Below are positions 1 to 8,349 of a stretch of 64,000 nt of DNA, one piece after another. The notes below the pieces were generated by a model. It made no database searches. It worked only from the letters and a program-made list of their open reading frames with translations, and was not told where the DNA came from. Position 1 is the first letter of the stretch, and every line of letters begins with the position of its first letter. The DNA is from Halorubrum sp. JWXQ-INN 858 (GTDB lineage: Archaea; Halobacteriota; Halobacteria; Halobacteriales; Haloferacaceae): assembly GCF_009806985.1 (NCBI RefSeq), contig NZ_WUAX01000009.1, positions 62,001 to 126,000 on the forward strand, read 5' to 3'. The translations under genes and the position numbers were made by a program.

Positions 1-832
1 TCTCCATCGAGCGACCGAGGAGGACCGGCTGGCGGCCGATCTCGCGGGCGTACTCGACGAGCGACTGCACGCGGGCGATGTGGGAGGAGAACGTCGTCGC
101 GACGATCCCGCCCGAGTAGTCCTCCATCGACTTGAACGTGTCATGGACGTGTTTGCGCGCGACCGATTCGGAGGGCGTGCGGCCCTTCCGGCCGGCGTTC
201 GTGCAGTCCTCGATGTAACAGAGGACGCCGTTGCCCTCGCGACCGATCTCGCGGAACCGCTTCATGTCGATCGGGTCGCCGATGACGGGCGTGTGGTCCA
301 TCCGCTTGTCGAGCCCGTAAACGATCGATCCCTCGGGCGTGTGCAGGACCGGGTTGATCGCGTCGATGATCGAGTGCGTCACGTTGACGAACTCCATCTC
401 GACGTTGCCGGAATCGCCGATGGGCATCGTGCCGCCGGCCTCCATCTTGACGAGGTCGTTGTCGACCTGGAACTTGCTCTCGCCCTGGATCTGCTGTCTG
501 ACCAGCTCGATCGTGTACGGGGAGGCCACGATGGGCGCGTCGTACCGGTGAGCGAGTTTCGGGATCGCCGCGATGTGGTCGAGGTGACCGTGGGTGGGGA
601 CGATCGCCTTGACGTCGCCCTCCAGGTCGCTCATGACGCGGTCGTCCGGGATCGCGCCCATGTCGATCAGGTCGAGACTGTGCATCTTTTCGGTCTCCAC
701 GTTGTCGTGGATCAGGACCTTACTGAGGTTCAGGCCCATGTCGAAGATGACGATGTCGTCGCCCGCGCGAACGGCCGTCATCTGTCGTCCGACTTCCTCG
801 TATCCGCCGATTGTCGCGATTTCGATTTCCAT
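1..832 (-). CDS. rnj: Ribonuclease J (archaeal RNase J), N-terminal part, cut by window edge
   Basis: The visible 277 residues are the amino-terminal part of a metallo-beta-lactamase/beta-CASP ribonuclease; the C-terminus lies left of position 1. The metal-binding signature THGHLDH is at residues 80-86 and a further conserved His occurs in VTHSII near residue 150. The beta-CASP region begins near the cut (GRSME is the last visible motif). Archaeal RNase J is a 5'-3' exoribonuclease in mRNA turnover. The ATG at 832 follows a spacer, and a TATA-like CTTATG on the minus strand around 883-890 would leave a short 5' UTR. It is divergent from the LSm-L37e operon, an arrangement of RNA-metabolism genes that I recall from other haloarchaea. 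Confidence 0.93.
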   Translation of the reverse strand, partial: MEIEIATIGGYEEVGRQMTAVRAGDDIVIFDMGLNLSKVLIHDNVETEKMHSLDLIDMGAIPDDRVMSDLEGDVKAIVPTHGHLDHIAAIPKLAHRYDAPIVASPYTIELVRQQIQGESKFQVDNDLVKMEAGGTMPIGDSGNVEMEFVNVTHSIIDAINPVLHTPEGSIVYGLDKRMDHTPVIGDPIDMKRFREIGREGNGVLCYIEDCTNAGRKGRTPSESVARKHVHDTFKSMEDYSGGIVATTFSSHIARVQSLVEYAREIGRQPVLLGRSME

Positions 833-1107
833 GGTGTGTCGAGTGTCGACGCCGCCGAACGGCGTCTCTGTCACTGTGCCCGCATAAGGGCCCCGTCAGA
901 CCCGGCGTCTTCCAGCGCGTCGGCGAAGGCCCCGCTACGGTCGAGCCGACGTCGGCCCACCGTGTCCCGCGGGAGTGTGATGTTCGAGGGTACAGTGGCA
1001 TCTGTTAAAAACTACTGGGTTCGAGAGCGCACGCGGGAGGCGAGAGACGGCCGCACCACGGTACACGGGAGGCGGCCGCACCACGGCTCGCATCGACGCC
1101 ACACCGT

Positions 1108-1193
1108 CGGGACGGTCGCAATCGGGACGGTCGCCACCGGGTGGTCGCCACCGGGACGATCGCACTCGGGGCGGTCGCCACCGGGGCGGTGAC
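1108..1193. repeat. 15-bp tandem repeat, about 6 units
   Basis: Six consecutive units resemble CGGGACGGTCGCCAC: 1108, 1123, 1138 (14 bp), 1152, 1167 and a partial at 1182. They differ by one to three bases. The array lies in the rnj-lsm spacer, upstream of the lsm TATA box. Confidence 0.85.
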
Positions 1194-1249
1194 GGGGAGA
1201 GCGGGACGTCTCGAGCACGTCAGTCGTTGTCTTACGCCTTCTCACCCGG

Positions 1250-1260
1250 TATTTTTAATA
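1250..1260 (+). promoter_or_regulatory. TATA-like element of the lsm-rpl37e operon
   Basis: The A/T-only run TATTTTTAATA stands out in G+C-rich surroundings. It is centred about 31 nt before the lsm ATG, which fits archaeal TATA placement with an almost leaderless transcript. Confidence 0.65.
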
Positions 1261-1284
1261 GCGCGACGGGCACCGGTGTACGTA

Positions 1285-1527
1285 ATGAGTGGACGACCCC
1301 TCGACGTGCTCGAAGCGTCGCTCGAGGACCCCGTGACGGTGCACCTGAAGGACGGTACGACCTACTACGGGATCCTGGCGGGCTACGACCAGCACATGAA
1401 CGTCGTGATCGAACCGGAGCCGGGCGTCGTCGATCGCGTCGACGACGACATCAACGGCGAGTTCGCGGTCGCCATCGAAGACACAACGATTATACGCGGC
1501 GATAACGTCGTCACGATCAAAGCATGA
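1285..1527 (+). CDS. lsm: LSm/Sm-like RNA-binding protein
   Basis: An 80-residue Sm-fold protein, the usual size of archaeal Lsm1. It should form a heptameric ring that binds U-rich RNA and act in sRNA/tRNA metabolism. The Sm1 motif is visible in [23 protein letters not shown] and the Sm2 motif in IIRGDNVV near the C-terminus. The start is ATG 1285, because the upstream in-frame extension has no family match and the TATA-like run at 1250-1260 is correctly spaced for this codon. The stop overlaps the start of the L37e gene by 4 nt (ATGA), so the two are translationally coupled, as is common in archaea. Confidence 0.95.
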   Translation: MSGRPLDVLEASLEDPVTVHLKDGTTYYGILAGYDQHMNVVIEPEPGVVDRVDDDINGEFAVAIEDTTIIRGDNVVTIKA

Positions 1528-1700
1528 CCGGCTCCGGCACGCCCTCTCAAGGGAAAAAGAACAAGACAGTCCACGTGAAGTGCCGCCGCTGCGGCGAGAA
1601 GTCCTACCACGTCAAAAAAGAGCGCTGCGCCTCGTGCGGCTTCGGCAAGTCCGCGAAACGCCGCGGCTACGCCTGGCAGTCGAAGGCCGGCGACAACTGA
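1524..1700 (+). CDS. rpl37e: 50S ribosomal protein L37e
   Basis: A 58-residue zinc-ribbon ribosomal protein of the large subunit. Two CxxC pairs are present, C20-x2-C23 and C35-x2-C38, with the typical basic spacer and an [13 protein letters not shown] C-terminus. It begins inside the lsm stop codon (ATGA overlap) and so forms a two-gene operon with lsm. Its length and cysteine spacing are typical of archaeal and eukaryotic L37e. Confidence 0.96.
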   Translation: MTGSGTPSQGKKNKTVHVKCRRCGEKSYHVKKERCASCGFGKSAKRRGYAWQSKAGDN

Positions 1701-1776
1701 TCGGTTTCTCCTCCTTCGTTTCCGCGCCCATCCCGAGCGACCGCCCCGTTCGTCGGATCGCCGCATCGACATCGGT

Positions 1777-1822
1777 GTTCCGTTCCGGTCGATCTCGAGG
1801 TTCCGTCCCAGTCGATCTCAAT
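1777..1822. repeat. 23-bp tandem duplication (imperfect)
   Basis: Two adjacent 23-mers, 1777-1799 and 1800-1822, share GTTCCGT...GTCGATCTC with about four mismatches. They lie in the spacer between the convergent rpl37e and Dna2-like genes. Confidence 0.7.
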
Positions 1823-1861
1823 GATTCCCGATCTACGGGCATACACACGCATACGTGACGC

Positions 1862-1917
1862 CGTTCAGCGGCGGACCCAGTCGAGCACCCGTTTAGCGGC
1901 GGGCCCAGTCGAGCATC
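1862..1917. repeat. 28-bp tandem duplication across the Dna2-like stop codon
   Basis: Units 1862-1889 and 1890-1917 differ at only three positions. The second copy holds the last codons and stop (1893-1895) of the Dna2-like gene; the first is a duplicate just beyond the stop, in which the stop triplet is altered. Confidence 0.85.
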
Positions 1918-4571
1918 CGTTCGTAGAACGGGTCGGACGTGAGCGCGTCGACGTCGCCGACGAGCGTGAGCTCCTTTTTGGCGCGGGTGAGCGCGACGTT
2001 GACGCGGCGGTGGTCCTCGAAGATGGGGCCCTCGAGCGACCCGGTGGCGACGAAGGAGACGACGATCACTTCCTTCGAGGAGCCCTGAAAGCGGTCGACC
2101 GTGTCGACCGTTACGTCCGTGCGGCGGCCGATCTCCGCGACCTGCGCGCGGAACGGCGCGATGACGCCGACGTCGCCGGGGGCGACGCCCGCATCGAGGT
2201 ACGCGTCGACGATCGTCGCGACGCGCTCGGCCTCGCGGACGTTGCGGTTCCCGTCGCGACTTCCGTCGGGGTCGACGAGGTTGACTCCGGCACCGAGCTC
2301 CGGCGGGAGGCCGTCGACGTCGACGCCGAGATCGGCGAGCGTCTGTCCCGCGATCGCCGGCGTCGCGGGGCGTAACGCGCCGTCGTAGAACTCCGCGGAC
2401 GCGAACGCCTGGATCCGCTGGCTCATCCGGTACTGGCGGTCGAGCATGACGCTCGCGTCCGGGTACGCCTCGATGAGCCGCTGGAACAGCGACCGTTGAA
2501 GGTCGTTCTCCGCGCGCACGACCGGCGGGAGCTGCTGGTGGTCGCCGACGAGGACGAACCGATCCGCCAGGTTGATCGCGGCGTGGGTGCTCGGCTCCGT
2601 CAGCTGCGAGGCCTCGTCGACGAGGGCGACGTCGAACTCGCACTCGCGCATGACCCGAGAGCCGCAGGCGGCGGTGGTGGCGGCGACGACGGGCGCGTCC
2701 CGAAGCTCGGCGGCCTTTCGGTCGGGATCGCCGCGCTGGATCAGTCGCACGTCCTGCATGTCCTCGCGGACCCCGTTCTCCGTGCCGACGCGGAGGACGT
2801 CCTCGAACCCCTGCTCGCGGAGCGCCTCGAGCGCGTTGTCGACGGCGCGGTTCGTGAACGCCGCGAGCAGCACCCGATCGCCGCGCGCCACCAGCGCGCG
2901 GATGGTCCGAGCGATGGTGTACGTCTTGCCGGTCCCGGGCGGCCCGTGGATCAGCGCGCAGTCCTCGGCGGCCACGGCCAGCTCGACGGCGGCGTTCTGT
3001 GACGCGTTGTTGTCGATGAACGTCTCGTCCCTCGCGTCGTCGGCGAAGGCCGGCTCGCGTCGACCGAAGAGCACGTCCTTGCGATCCGCGTCCCCCTTCA
3101 AGACGGCGTCGTGGAGCGCCGTGAGCATCCGGTCGACGGAGAACTCCGAGGGGTAGACGTCGAGCCGTCGGAGGTCCACCGGCTCGTCGGTCTCGACGAC
3201 GACCGCGTCGCCGAGGCGGGTGATCCGACCCAACTCGGCGTGACCGCTCACGGGGTCGCCGTCGCTCGCCAGCGCGACGTCGCCCTCGCGGAGCTTGGAA
3301 ACGGCGTCGTCCGGCTTCCGCGCCCGCAGTTCCCACCGGTTGTCGTCGATCTCCGTCCGCGACACCGGCTCGAGGTTTATCAGGGCCCGGTCGTCGGCCG
3401 CGCGTTCCGCCGGGCTCTGTTCCCACAGCTTGCGGTACTCCGCGTGGGTCTCGCGCCGTTCCTGCTCGATCGCGGTATAAAAGCGGTCGAAGTAGTCGCG
3501 CTCGGCGTCGGGCACCGGCGACCCGATCTGCCCCGCCTTCGACTCCTGGTCCAGACGACCGGAGACGACCATACACGTGTCCTGCTCGAAACAGTACTGA
3601 CACTTCGCGTCCGCCTCGTATCCCGTCGGGACCGTCGGTCGATCCCCGGGGTCGTTGAGCGCGCGCCACTCCATCGCCGCGAGCGCGTTTCGCTCGCGGA
3701 CGACGAACGCGAGGAAGCCGTCGCCGATCGTGAACTCCTTGGCCGGCGCGAGATCGCCCGTCTCTTCGTTCCGGTCGAGCGCGGTGTTCTTCGTGTACAG
3801 GAGGGTCCCGATGTCCGGGTCGACGCCGCGCTCCTCGAGCATGAGCGCGTAGCACGCCGCCTGCACTTTGTCCTGAAAGCGCGGCTCGCGGTTCGTGTTC
3901 TTCCCGGTCTTGAGCTCGACCGGCGTTCCACGGCGCAACGCGTCCGCCCGCCCTTTTAAGCCGAACGTGGGCGAGATGAGGGTGAACTCGGATCGCCACG
4001 TGTCGTCGTCGGTGAGGGTCCCCTGCGCGAGCCACCCCTCGATCGCGGCGGCGTTGCGTCGCACCTCGTCCGCCACCTCGGTGGCGTCGCGGCCGAGCAG
4101 CCCCAGATCGAGGCCCGCCTCGTCGATCCGGTCGGTCACCGACTCCTCGAGGTCCATCCCGCGGAGCAGGTCGCCGAACACCTCGTGGACGATCGTCCCC
4201 TTGACGACCGGGTAGTTGAGGGGGATCCCCGAGAGCTTGTTCAAGTAGTACATCCGCGGGCACTGCACCCACGAGCGGATCCCCGTGACGTCGACGAGGA
4301 AGTCGGGTTCGAGCACGACCCACGAGTCGCCCGTGGTCGAGTACGTCGTCTCGCCGCCGAACTCGTCCGCCTCGGCGTCGGTGACGAGCAGCTCCATGCC
4401 GACCGCGGCGTGCTCGCCGGTCTCCGCCCACTTGCCCCACAGCGTCACGTCGACCGCGTCCGCCGCCCCGCGCTCCGGCCGTATCCGGAGCTCTCGCAGC
4501 TCCCGCTCGCCGTACGACGTCGACACCGTCCGCACGTCCCCGACCGAGAGGATCGGCCCCCGTACGTTCAC
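1893..4571 (-). CDS. Dna2-like Cas4/RecB nuclease and SF1B helicase fusion
   Basis: An 892-residue protein that joins an iron-sulfur PD-(D/E)xK nuclease to an Upf1/Dna2-type helicase. The nuclease half has H129, D210, E219 and K221 (VELKTGK), and four cysteines for an Fe-S cluster: C104 and C324-x2-C327-x5-C333. The helicase half has Walker A GPPGTGKT at 543-550, DEAS at 652-655, GDHQQLPP at 676-683, QYRM at 713-716, DRFQGS at 826-831 and ALTRAK at 860-865. This is the architecture of Dna2, which processes flaps and resected ends. The start is GTG 4571: the open frame continues upstream, but only as low-similarity sequence overlapping the divergent rfcL. All catalytic motifs look intact. The gene ends inside a 28-bp tandem duplication. 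Confidence 0.92.
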   Translation of the reverse strand: MNVRGPILSVGDVRTVSTSYGERELRELRIRPERGAADAVDVTLWGKWAETGEHAAVGMELLVTDAEADEFGGETTYSTTGDSWVVLEPDFLVDVTGIRSWVQCPRMYYLNKLSGIPLNYPVVKGTIVHEVFGDLLRGMDLEESVTDRIDEAGLDLGLLGRDATEVADEVRRNAAAIEGWLAQGTLTDDDTWRSEFTLISPTFGLKGRADALRRGTPVELKTGKNTNREPRFQDKVQAACYALMLEERGVDPDIGTLLYTKNTALDRNEETGDLAPAKEFTIGDGFLAFVVRERNALAAMEWRALNDPGDRPTVPTGYEADAKCQYCFEQDTCMVVSGRLDQESKAGQIGSPVPDAERDYFDRFYTAIEQERRETHAEYRKLWEQSPAERAADDRALINLEPVSRTEIDDNRWELRARKPDDAVSKLREGDVALASDGDPVSGHAELGRITRLGDAVVVETDEPVDLRRLDVYPSEFSVDRMLTALHDAVLKGDADRKDVLFGRREPAFADDARDETFIDNNASQNAAVELAVAAEDCALIHGPPGTGKTYTIARTIRALVARGDRVLLAAFTNRAVDNALEALREQGFEDVLRVGTENGVREDMQDVRLIQRGDPDRKAAELRDAPVVAATTAACGSRVMRECEFDVALVDEASQLTEPSTHAAINLADRFVLVGDHQQLPPVVRAENDLQRSLFQRLIEAYPDASVMLDRQYRMSQRIQAFASAEFYDGALRPATPAIAGQTLADLGVDVDGLPPELGAGVNLVDPDGSRDGNRNVREAERVATIVDAYLDAGVAPGDVGVIAPFRAQVAEIGRRTDVTVDTVDRFQGSSKEVIVVSFVATGSLEGPIFEDHRRVNVALTRAKKELTLVGDVDALTSDPFYERMLDWARR

Positions 4572-4724
4572 GCTCTCCCTCCTCGTCGCCGGCGAAAAAC
4601 GCTGTCGGTGCCTCGGGTGGCCCCAGCCGGTCCACGATCGGAACGCGCCCGTCGTCTCGGTCCCCCCGCCGACGGCGAGTAGCGCTCCGCAATCACTATA
4701 CACGCCTCGCACCTTCCACCGGTA

Positions 4725-6230
4725 ATGAGCGACTGGACGGAGAAGTACCGCCCGAGCACCCTCTCGGAGGTCCGCGGCAACGACAAGGCGCGGGACGCGT
4801 TCGCGGAGTGGGCGCGCTCGTGGGACGACCACCGCGAGGCCGTGATCCTCCACGGGAGCCCCGGGGTCGGGAAGACGAGCGCGGCACACGCGCTCGCGAG
4901 CGACATGGGGTGGCAGACGGTCGAGCTGAACGCCTCCGACCAGCGCACCGCCGACGTCATCGAGCGGTTCGCCGGCCGGGCGGCGATGAACGCGACCCTG
5001 GGCGGGAGCGCCGCCGGCGCCGGCGCGGACGGCGGCGACACCGCCTCGCGACAGCTCGTGATCTTAGACGAGGCGGACAACATCCACGGCAACTACGACC
5101 GCGGCGGGGCCTCGGCGATCACGAAGCTCGTCAAGGAGTCGGGCCAGCCCATCGTCTGTATCGCCAACGCCTTTTACGACATCTCCCGCGGGCTCCGGTC
5201 CGCCTGTCAGGACATCGAGTTCCGCGACGTCTCGGCGCGCTCCATCGTTCCGGTGCTCCGTGACGTCTGCCGGAAGGAGGGGATCGAGTTCGACCCCGAC
5301 GCCCTCCAGCGGATCGCCGAGCGGAACCGCGGCGACCTCCGCGGGGCCGTCAACGACCTGCAGGCGGCCGCCGAAGGACGGTCCTCGATCGGCGTCGACG
5401 ACGTCGTCACGGCGGACCGCGACAAGGCGATGGGGATCTTCCCGTACCTCGACGTCGTGTTGAAAGAGGGGTCCGCGCGCGAGGCGCTGCAGTCGTCGTA
5501 CGACGTCGACGAGACGCCCGACGACCTGACGAAGTGGATCGAGGACAACATGCTGGACGTGTACGACACCGCGGAGGCGACCCGCGCGTACGACTTCCTC
5601 GCGAACGCCGACCGGTGGCTGGGCCGCGTCCGCGCCACGCAGAACTACTCGTACTGGCGCTACGCGGGCGACAACGCGGCGGCGGGGACCGCCGCGGCCC
5701 GCGACGGGACGAAGGGTGGCTGGACGCGATACGGGCGGCCGCAGTTCTGGCGGTCGTCCGACGGCACCGCCGACGAGGTGGTCCAGCGGATCGCCGAGCG
5801 CGGCGGGTACAGCATGAAGACGGCGCGGCGCGAGGTGCTCCCGTTCCTCGCCGCGCTGACACACCACTGCAAGCCGCGCGAGCTCACCGTCACGATGGCG
5901 GCGGCGTACGACCTCGACGAGGCCGGAGTCGCGTTCGTCACCGGCTCCGGCGAGTCGACGAACAAGGTGGCGTCCGTCGTCGCCGACGCGCGGGAGCGCC
6001 GCGAGGCGCTGATCGAGAGCAACGCCGACGGCGCGTTCGCGGGCGGCGGTGCTCGGACCGTGGGGGCGGACACGGACGGGAACGGCGCGGACGGCGAGGG
6101 GTCCGCCGCTACCGCGGACGACGGCGACGGTGTGACGGACGACGGTTCCGACACCGATGCCGGTGCCGACGGTGACGCCGGCGACGCTGCCGGCGACGAC
6201 GGACAGTCCGGGCTGAGCGACTTCTTCTGA
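4725..6230 (+). CDS. rfcL: Replication factor C large subunit
   Basis: A 501-residue AAA+ clamp-loader subunit that works with RfcS to load PCNA. The N-terminal MSDWTEKYRP box is the RFC signature. Walker A GSPGVGK lies at about 44-50 and Walker B LVILDEAD at 111-118. An insertion rich in Gly, Ala and Asp interrupts the region between them at about 93-106. A roughly 80-residue acidic Asp/Gly/Ala tail ends in QSGLSDFF (494-501), a canonical PCNA-interacting (PIP) box Q-x-x-L-x-x-F-F. The gene is divergent from the Dna2-like gene, so two replication/repair functions share a 153-nt promoter region. Confidence 0.96.
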   Translation: MSDWTEKYRPSTLSEVRGNDKARDAFAEWARSWDDHREAVILHGSPGVGKTSAAHALASDMGWQTVELNASDQRTADVIERFAGRAAMNATLGGSAAGAGADGGDTASRQLVILDEADNIHGNYDRGGASAITKLVKESGQPIVCIANAFYDISRGLRSACQDIEFRDVSARSIVPVLRDVCRKEGIEFDPDALQRIAERNRGDLRGAVNDLQAAAEGRSSIGVDDVVTADRDKAMGIFPYLDVVLKEGSAREALQSSYDVDETPDDLTKWIEDNMLDVYDTAEATRAYDFLANADRWLGRVRATQNYSYWRYAGDNAAAGTAAARDGTKGGWTRYGRPQFWRSSDGTADEVVQRIAERGGYSMKTARREVLPFLAALTHHCKPRELTVTMAAAYDLDEAGVAFVTGSGESTNKVASVVADARERREALIESNADGAFAGGGARTVGADTDGNGADGEGSAATADDGDGVTDDGSDTDAGADGDAGDAAGDDGQSGLSDFF

Positions 6231-6348
6231 GCCCGGCCCGGAGGAACCGGATCCGCCGCCGAACCGTCCACCCGGCGACGAGCAGGCGGGCGAGCGGACA
6301 GGCGGCCGGAACGCGTCGTTTCTCGGCGCGTCGGAAACCGACCGACGG

Positions 6349-6357
6349 CTTTTATCG
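6349..6357 (+). promoter_or_regulatory. TATA-like element upstream of lctP and its possible leader ORF
   Basis: CTTTTATCG is the only A/T-rich run in the spacer. It is centred 28 nt before ATG 6381, so it predicts a transcript that starts at that ATG and not near the lctP GTG at 6515. Confidence 0.55.
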
Positions 6358-6380
6358 ACGCGATCCCTGACGACTCACGT

Positions 6381-6518
6381 ATGCACGTCGATGGCGGCCG
6401 TGAACCCCGTTCCGGCGCGGACTCCGACCTCGAGCGACGACGGATCGGTCGGGAACGAACCGACCGCGACCGGTCGACTTCCCGGTGCTCACGGGGGATT
6501 CGAGGTGACGGAGTGTGA
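6381..6518 (+). CDS. Possible 45-codon leader ORF overlapping the lctP start
   Basis: This short frame begins at the ATG where a leaderless transcript is expected and ends GTG-TGA. The LctP GTG (6515) lies inside its last four bases in another frame, a typical coupling geometry. The peptide is Arg/Asp-rich and has no known domain, so it may be a regulatory leader or merely an untranslated leader that happens to be open. A Shine-Dalgarno-like GAGGTG at 6502-6507 would let ribosomes start at lctP independently. Coding status is unproven. Confidence 0.3.
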   Translation: MHVDGGREPRSGADSDLERRRIGRERTDRDRSTSRCSRGIRGDGV

Positions 6519-8290
6519 CGGGGAGCGCGCTGCTGGCGTTGGTGCCGCTGGCCGTCGTCGCCGTCCTGCTCGTCGGGCTCCTCTGGCCCGCCTCGCGGGC
6601 GATGCCGGCGGCGTGGCTCGCCGCGGCCGTCGTCGGCTTCCTCGCGTGGGAGATGCCGGTCGCGTGGATCGCCGCGGCGTCGATACGCGGGGTGATGACC
6701 GCGATCGAGATCCTCTGGATCGTCTTCGGCGCGCTCGTCCTGCTGTACACGCTGATGCGATCCGGGGCGGTCGACCGGATCAACGCCGGGTTCGCGGCGA
6801 TCAGCGACGACCGCCGGGTCCAGGTGGTGCTGCTCGGGTTCTTCCTCGCGACGTTCATCGAGGGCGTCGCCGGCTTCGGCACCCCCGCCGCGGTGGTCGC
6901 CCCGCTGCTCTTGGCGCTCGGGTTCCCCGCGCTCGCGGCAGTCGTCGCCGCGCTCGTCGGTCACGCCGTCGCGACCGTGTTCGGCGCGGTCGGCACGCCC
7001 GTCGTCGTCGGCTTCCAAGCGCCCCTCGAGAACGTCTCGGACGCCATCGCGGCGGGCGGGTTCACGGTCGGGGAGTACGCCGCCACCGCCGGCGGCTGGG
7101 CAGCGGTGTTCAACGGCCTCTTGGGCGTCCTGATGCCGCTTTTCGCCGTCGGGATGGTCGTCTACTTCTTCGGCGAGACCGATCCCGACGACCGGTCGCT
7201 CGGCCCCGCGATCGCGGTCGCACCGCTCTGTGTGTTCGCCGGGGTCGCGTTCGCGGTCCCGTACGTCGCGGCGGCGTGGCTCGTGGGACCGGAGCTCCCG
7301 TCGATCGTCGCCGCGATGGTCGGCGGGGGCGTCGTCGTCGCGACGCTGAAGGCCGGATACCTGCTCCCTGACGACGAGTGGACGTTCCCGCCCCGCGAGG
7401 AGTGGCCGGCCCACTGGGTCGGCACCATCGAACCCGGCGGCGGAAACGGCGGGCCGACGGGCGCGGGGACGGACGACGCGAAGACGGCCGATGACTCGAA
7501 AGCGGGTGTCGACGCGGCCCCCGACACGGGGACCGACGCCTCGGCGATGTCCCTGCTCCGCGCGTGGTCGCCGTACCTCGTCCTCGTCGTCCTGTTGGTC
7601 GGCACCCGGGTCGTCGCCCCCCTGGAGACGTTCCTCCAAGAGGGCCCCGGGACGGCGATCGCGTGGTCCGGGATCCTCGGGACCGGGATCGGCGGGGAGA
7701 TCGCGTGGGCGTACGTCCCCGGCACGTGGCTCGTCGTCGCCGCGCTCGTCGCGATCCCGCTGTTCGGGATGGATCGGGGCGAGGTGGCCGGCGCGTGGCG
7801 CGAGGCGGCCGCGAAGATCGTGTCCCCGGCGATCGCGTTGGCGTTCGTGATCGCGATGGTCGAGGTCATGTTGGAGACGGACGCCCACTCGGCGGCCGTC
7901 GACGGGAGCATGATCGTCGTGCTCGCGGACGCGACGGCGGCGACGTTCGGCCCGGCCTACCCCTTCTTCGCGCCGGCCGTCGGGGCGCTCGGGGCGTTCA
8001 TCGCGGGCTCGATCACGGTGAGTAACATCACGTTCGTCACCTTCCAGTTCGAGATCGCCCAGGGGCTCGGGCTCCCGACCCAGCTGCTCGTCGGCGCACA
8101 GAGCATCGGCGCGGCGATCGGCAACGTGATCGCCATCCACAACGTGATCGCCGCGCTCGCGACCGTCGGGCTCGTCGGCGAGGCGGGCCGCGTCATCAGG
8201 CTCAACCTGATCCCGCTCGCGTACTACCTCGTCGCGGGCGGGACGCTCACCCTCCTGTTCGTCTACGTCCTGCTCCCGACCGCGTTCTGA
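6515..8290 (+). CDS. lctP: L-lactate permease (LctP family)
   Basis: A 591-residue membrane protein with a dozen or more hydrophobic helices from the first residues (LLALVPLAVVAVLLVG) to the C-terminus. Motifs resembling the lactate permease family include EGVAGFGTPAAV near residue 115 and FIAGSITVSNITFV near residue 500. A hydrophilic acidic loop (about 300-345) splits the two halves. It should import L-lactate or glycolate with protons or sodium. The start is GTG 6515, preceded by GAGGTG at 6502-6507. The next gene is an alcohol dehydrogenase with its own probable promoter. Confidence 0.9.
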   Translation: MTGSALLALVPLAVVAVLLVGLLWPASRAMPAAWLAAAVVGFLAWEMPVAWIAAASIRGVMTAIEILWIVFGALVLLYTLMRSGAVDRINAGFAAISDDRRVQVVLLGFFLATFIEGVAGFGTPAAVVAPLLLALGFPALAAVVAALVGHAVATVFGAVGTPVVVGFQAPLENVSDAIAAGGFTVGEYAATAGGWAAVFNGLLGVLMPLFAVGMVVYFFGETDPDDRSLGPAIAVAPLCVFAGVAFAVPYVAAAWLVGPELPSIVAAMVGGGVVVATLKAGYLLPDDEWTFPPREEWPAHWVGTIEPGGGNGGPTGAGTDDAKTADDSKAGVDAAPDTGTDASAMSLLRAWSPYLVLVVLLVGTRVVAPLETFLQEGPGTAIAWSGILGTGIGGEIAWAYVPGTWLVVAALVAIPLFGMDRGEVAGAWREAAAKIVSPAIALAFVIAMVEVMLETDAHSAAVDGSMIVVLADATAATFGPAYPFFAPAVGALGAFIAGSITVSNITFVTFQFEIAQGLGLPTQLLVGAQSIGAAIGNVIAIHNVIAALATVGLVGEAGRVIRLNLIPLAYYLVAGGTLTLLFVYVLLPTAF

Positions 8291-8349
8291 TCGGGACCGG
8301 GCGGGTCCCGTTCACGTAACGCTTTCACCCCCGGTCGCGAACGACGGCC

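Larger units (their letters stand above)
833..1284. other. 452-nt spacer between divergent rnj and lsm
   Basis: I find no convincing gene here. It holds promoter elements for both flanking genes, two copies of a GGCGGCCGCACCACGG-like 16-mer (about 1033-1085) and a six-unit run of about 15 bp at 1108-1193. Open frames across it are G+C-driven and carry no recognisable protein. Confidence 0.7.

Noticed and set aside
1612..4692. Open frame of over 1000 codons on the minus strand in a frame other than the Dna2-like gene
   Set aside because: It is Arg-rich, has no domain, and is a by-product of high G+C over a real gene that carries all helicase and nuclease motifs.
5660..8140. Open frame of about 820 codons antisense to rfcL and lctP
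   Set aside because: Composition is Arg/Asp/Pro-rich and it overlaps two well-supported genes on the other strand.
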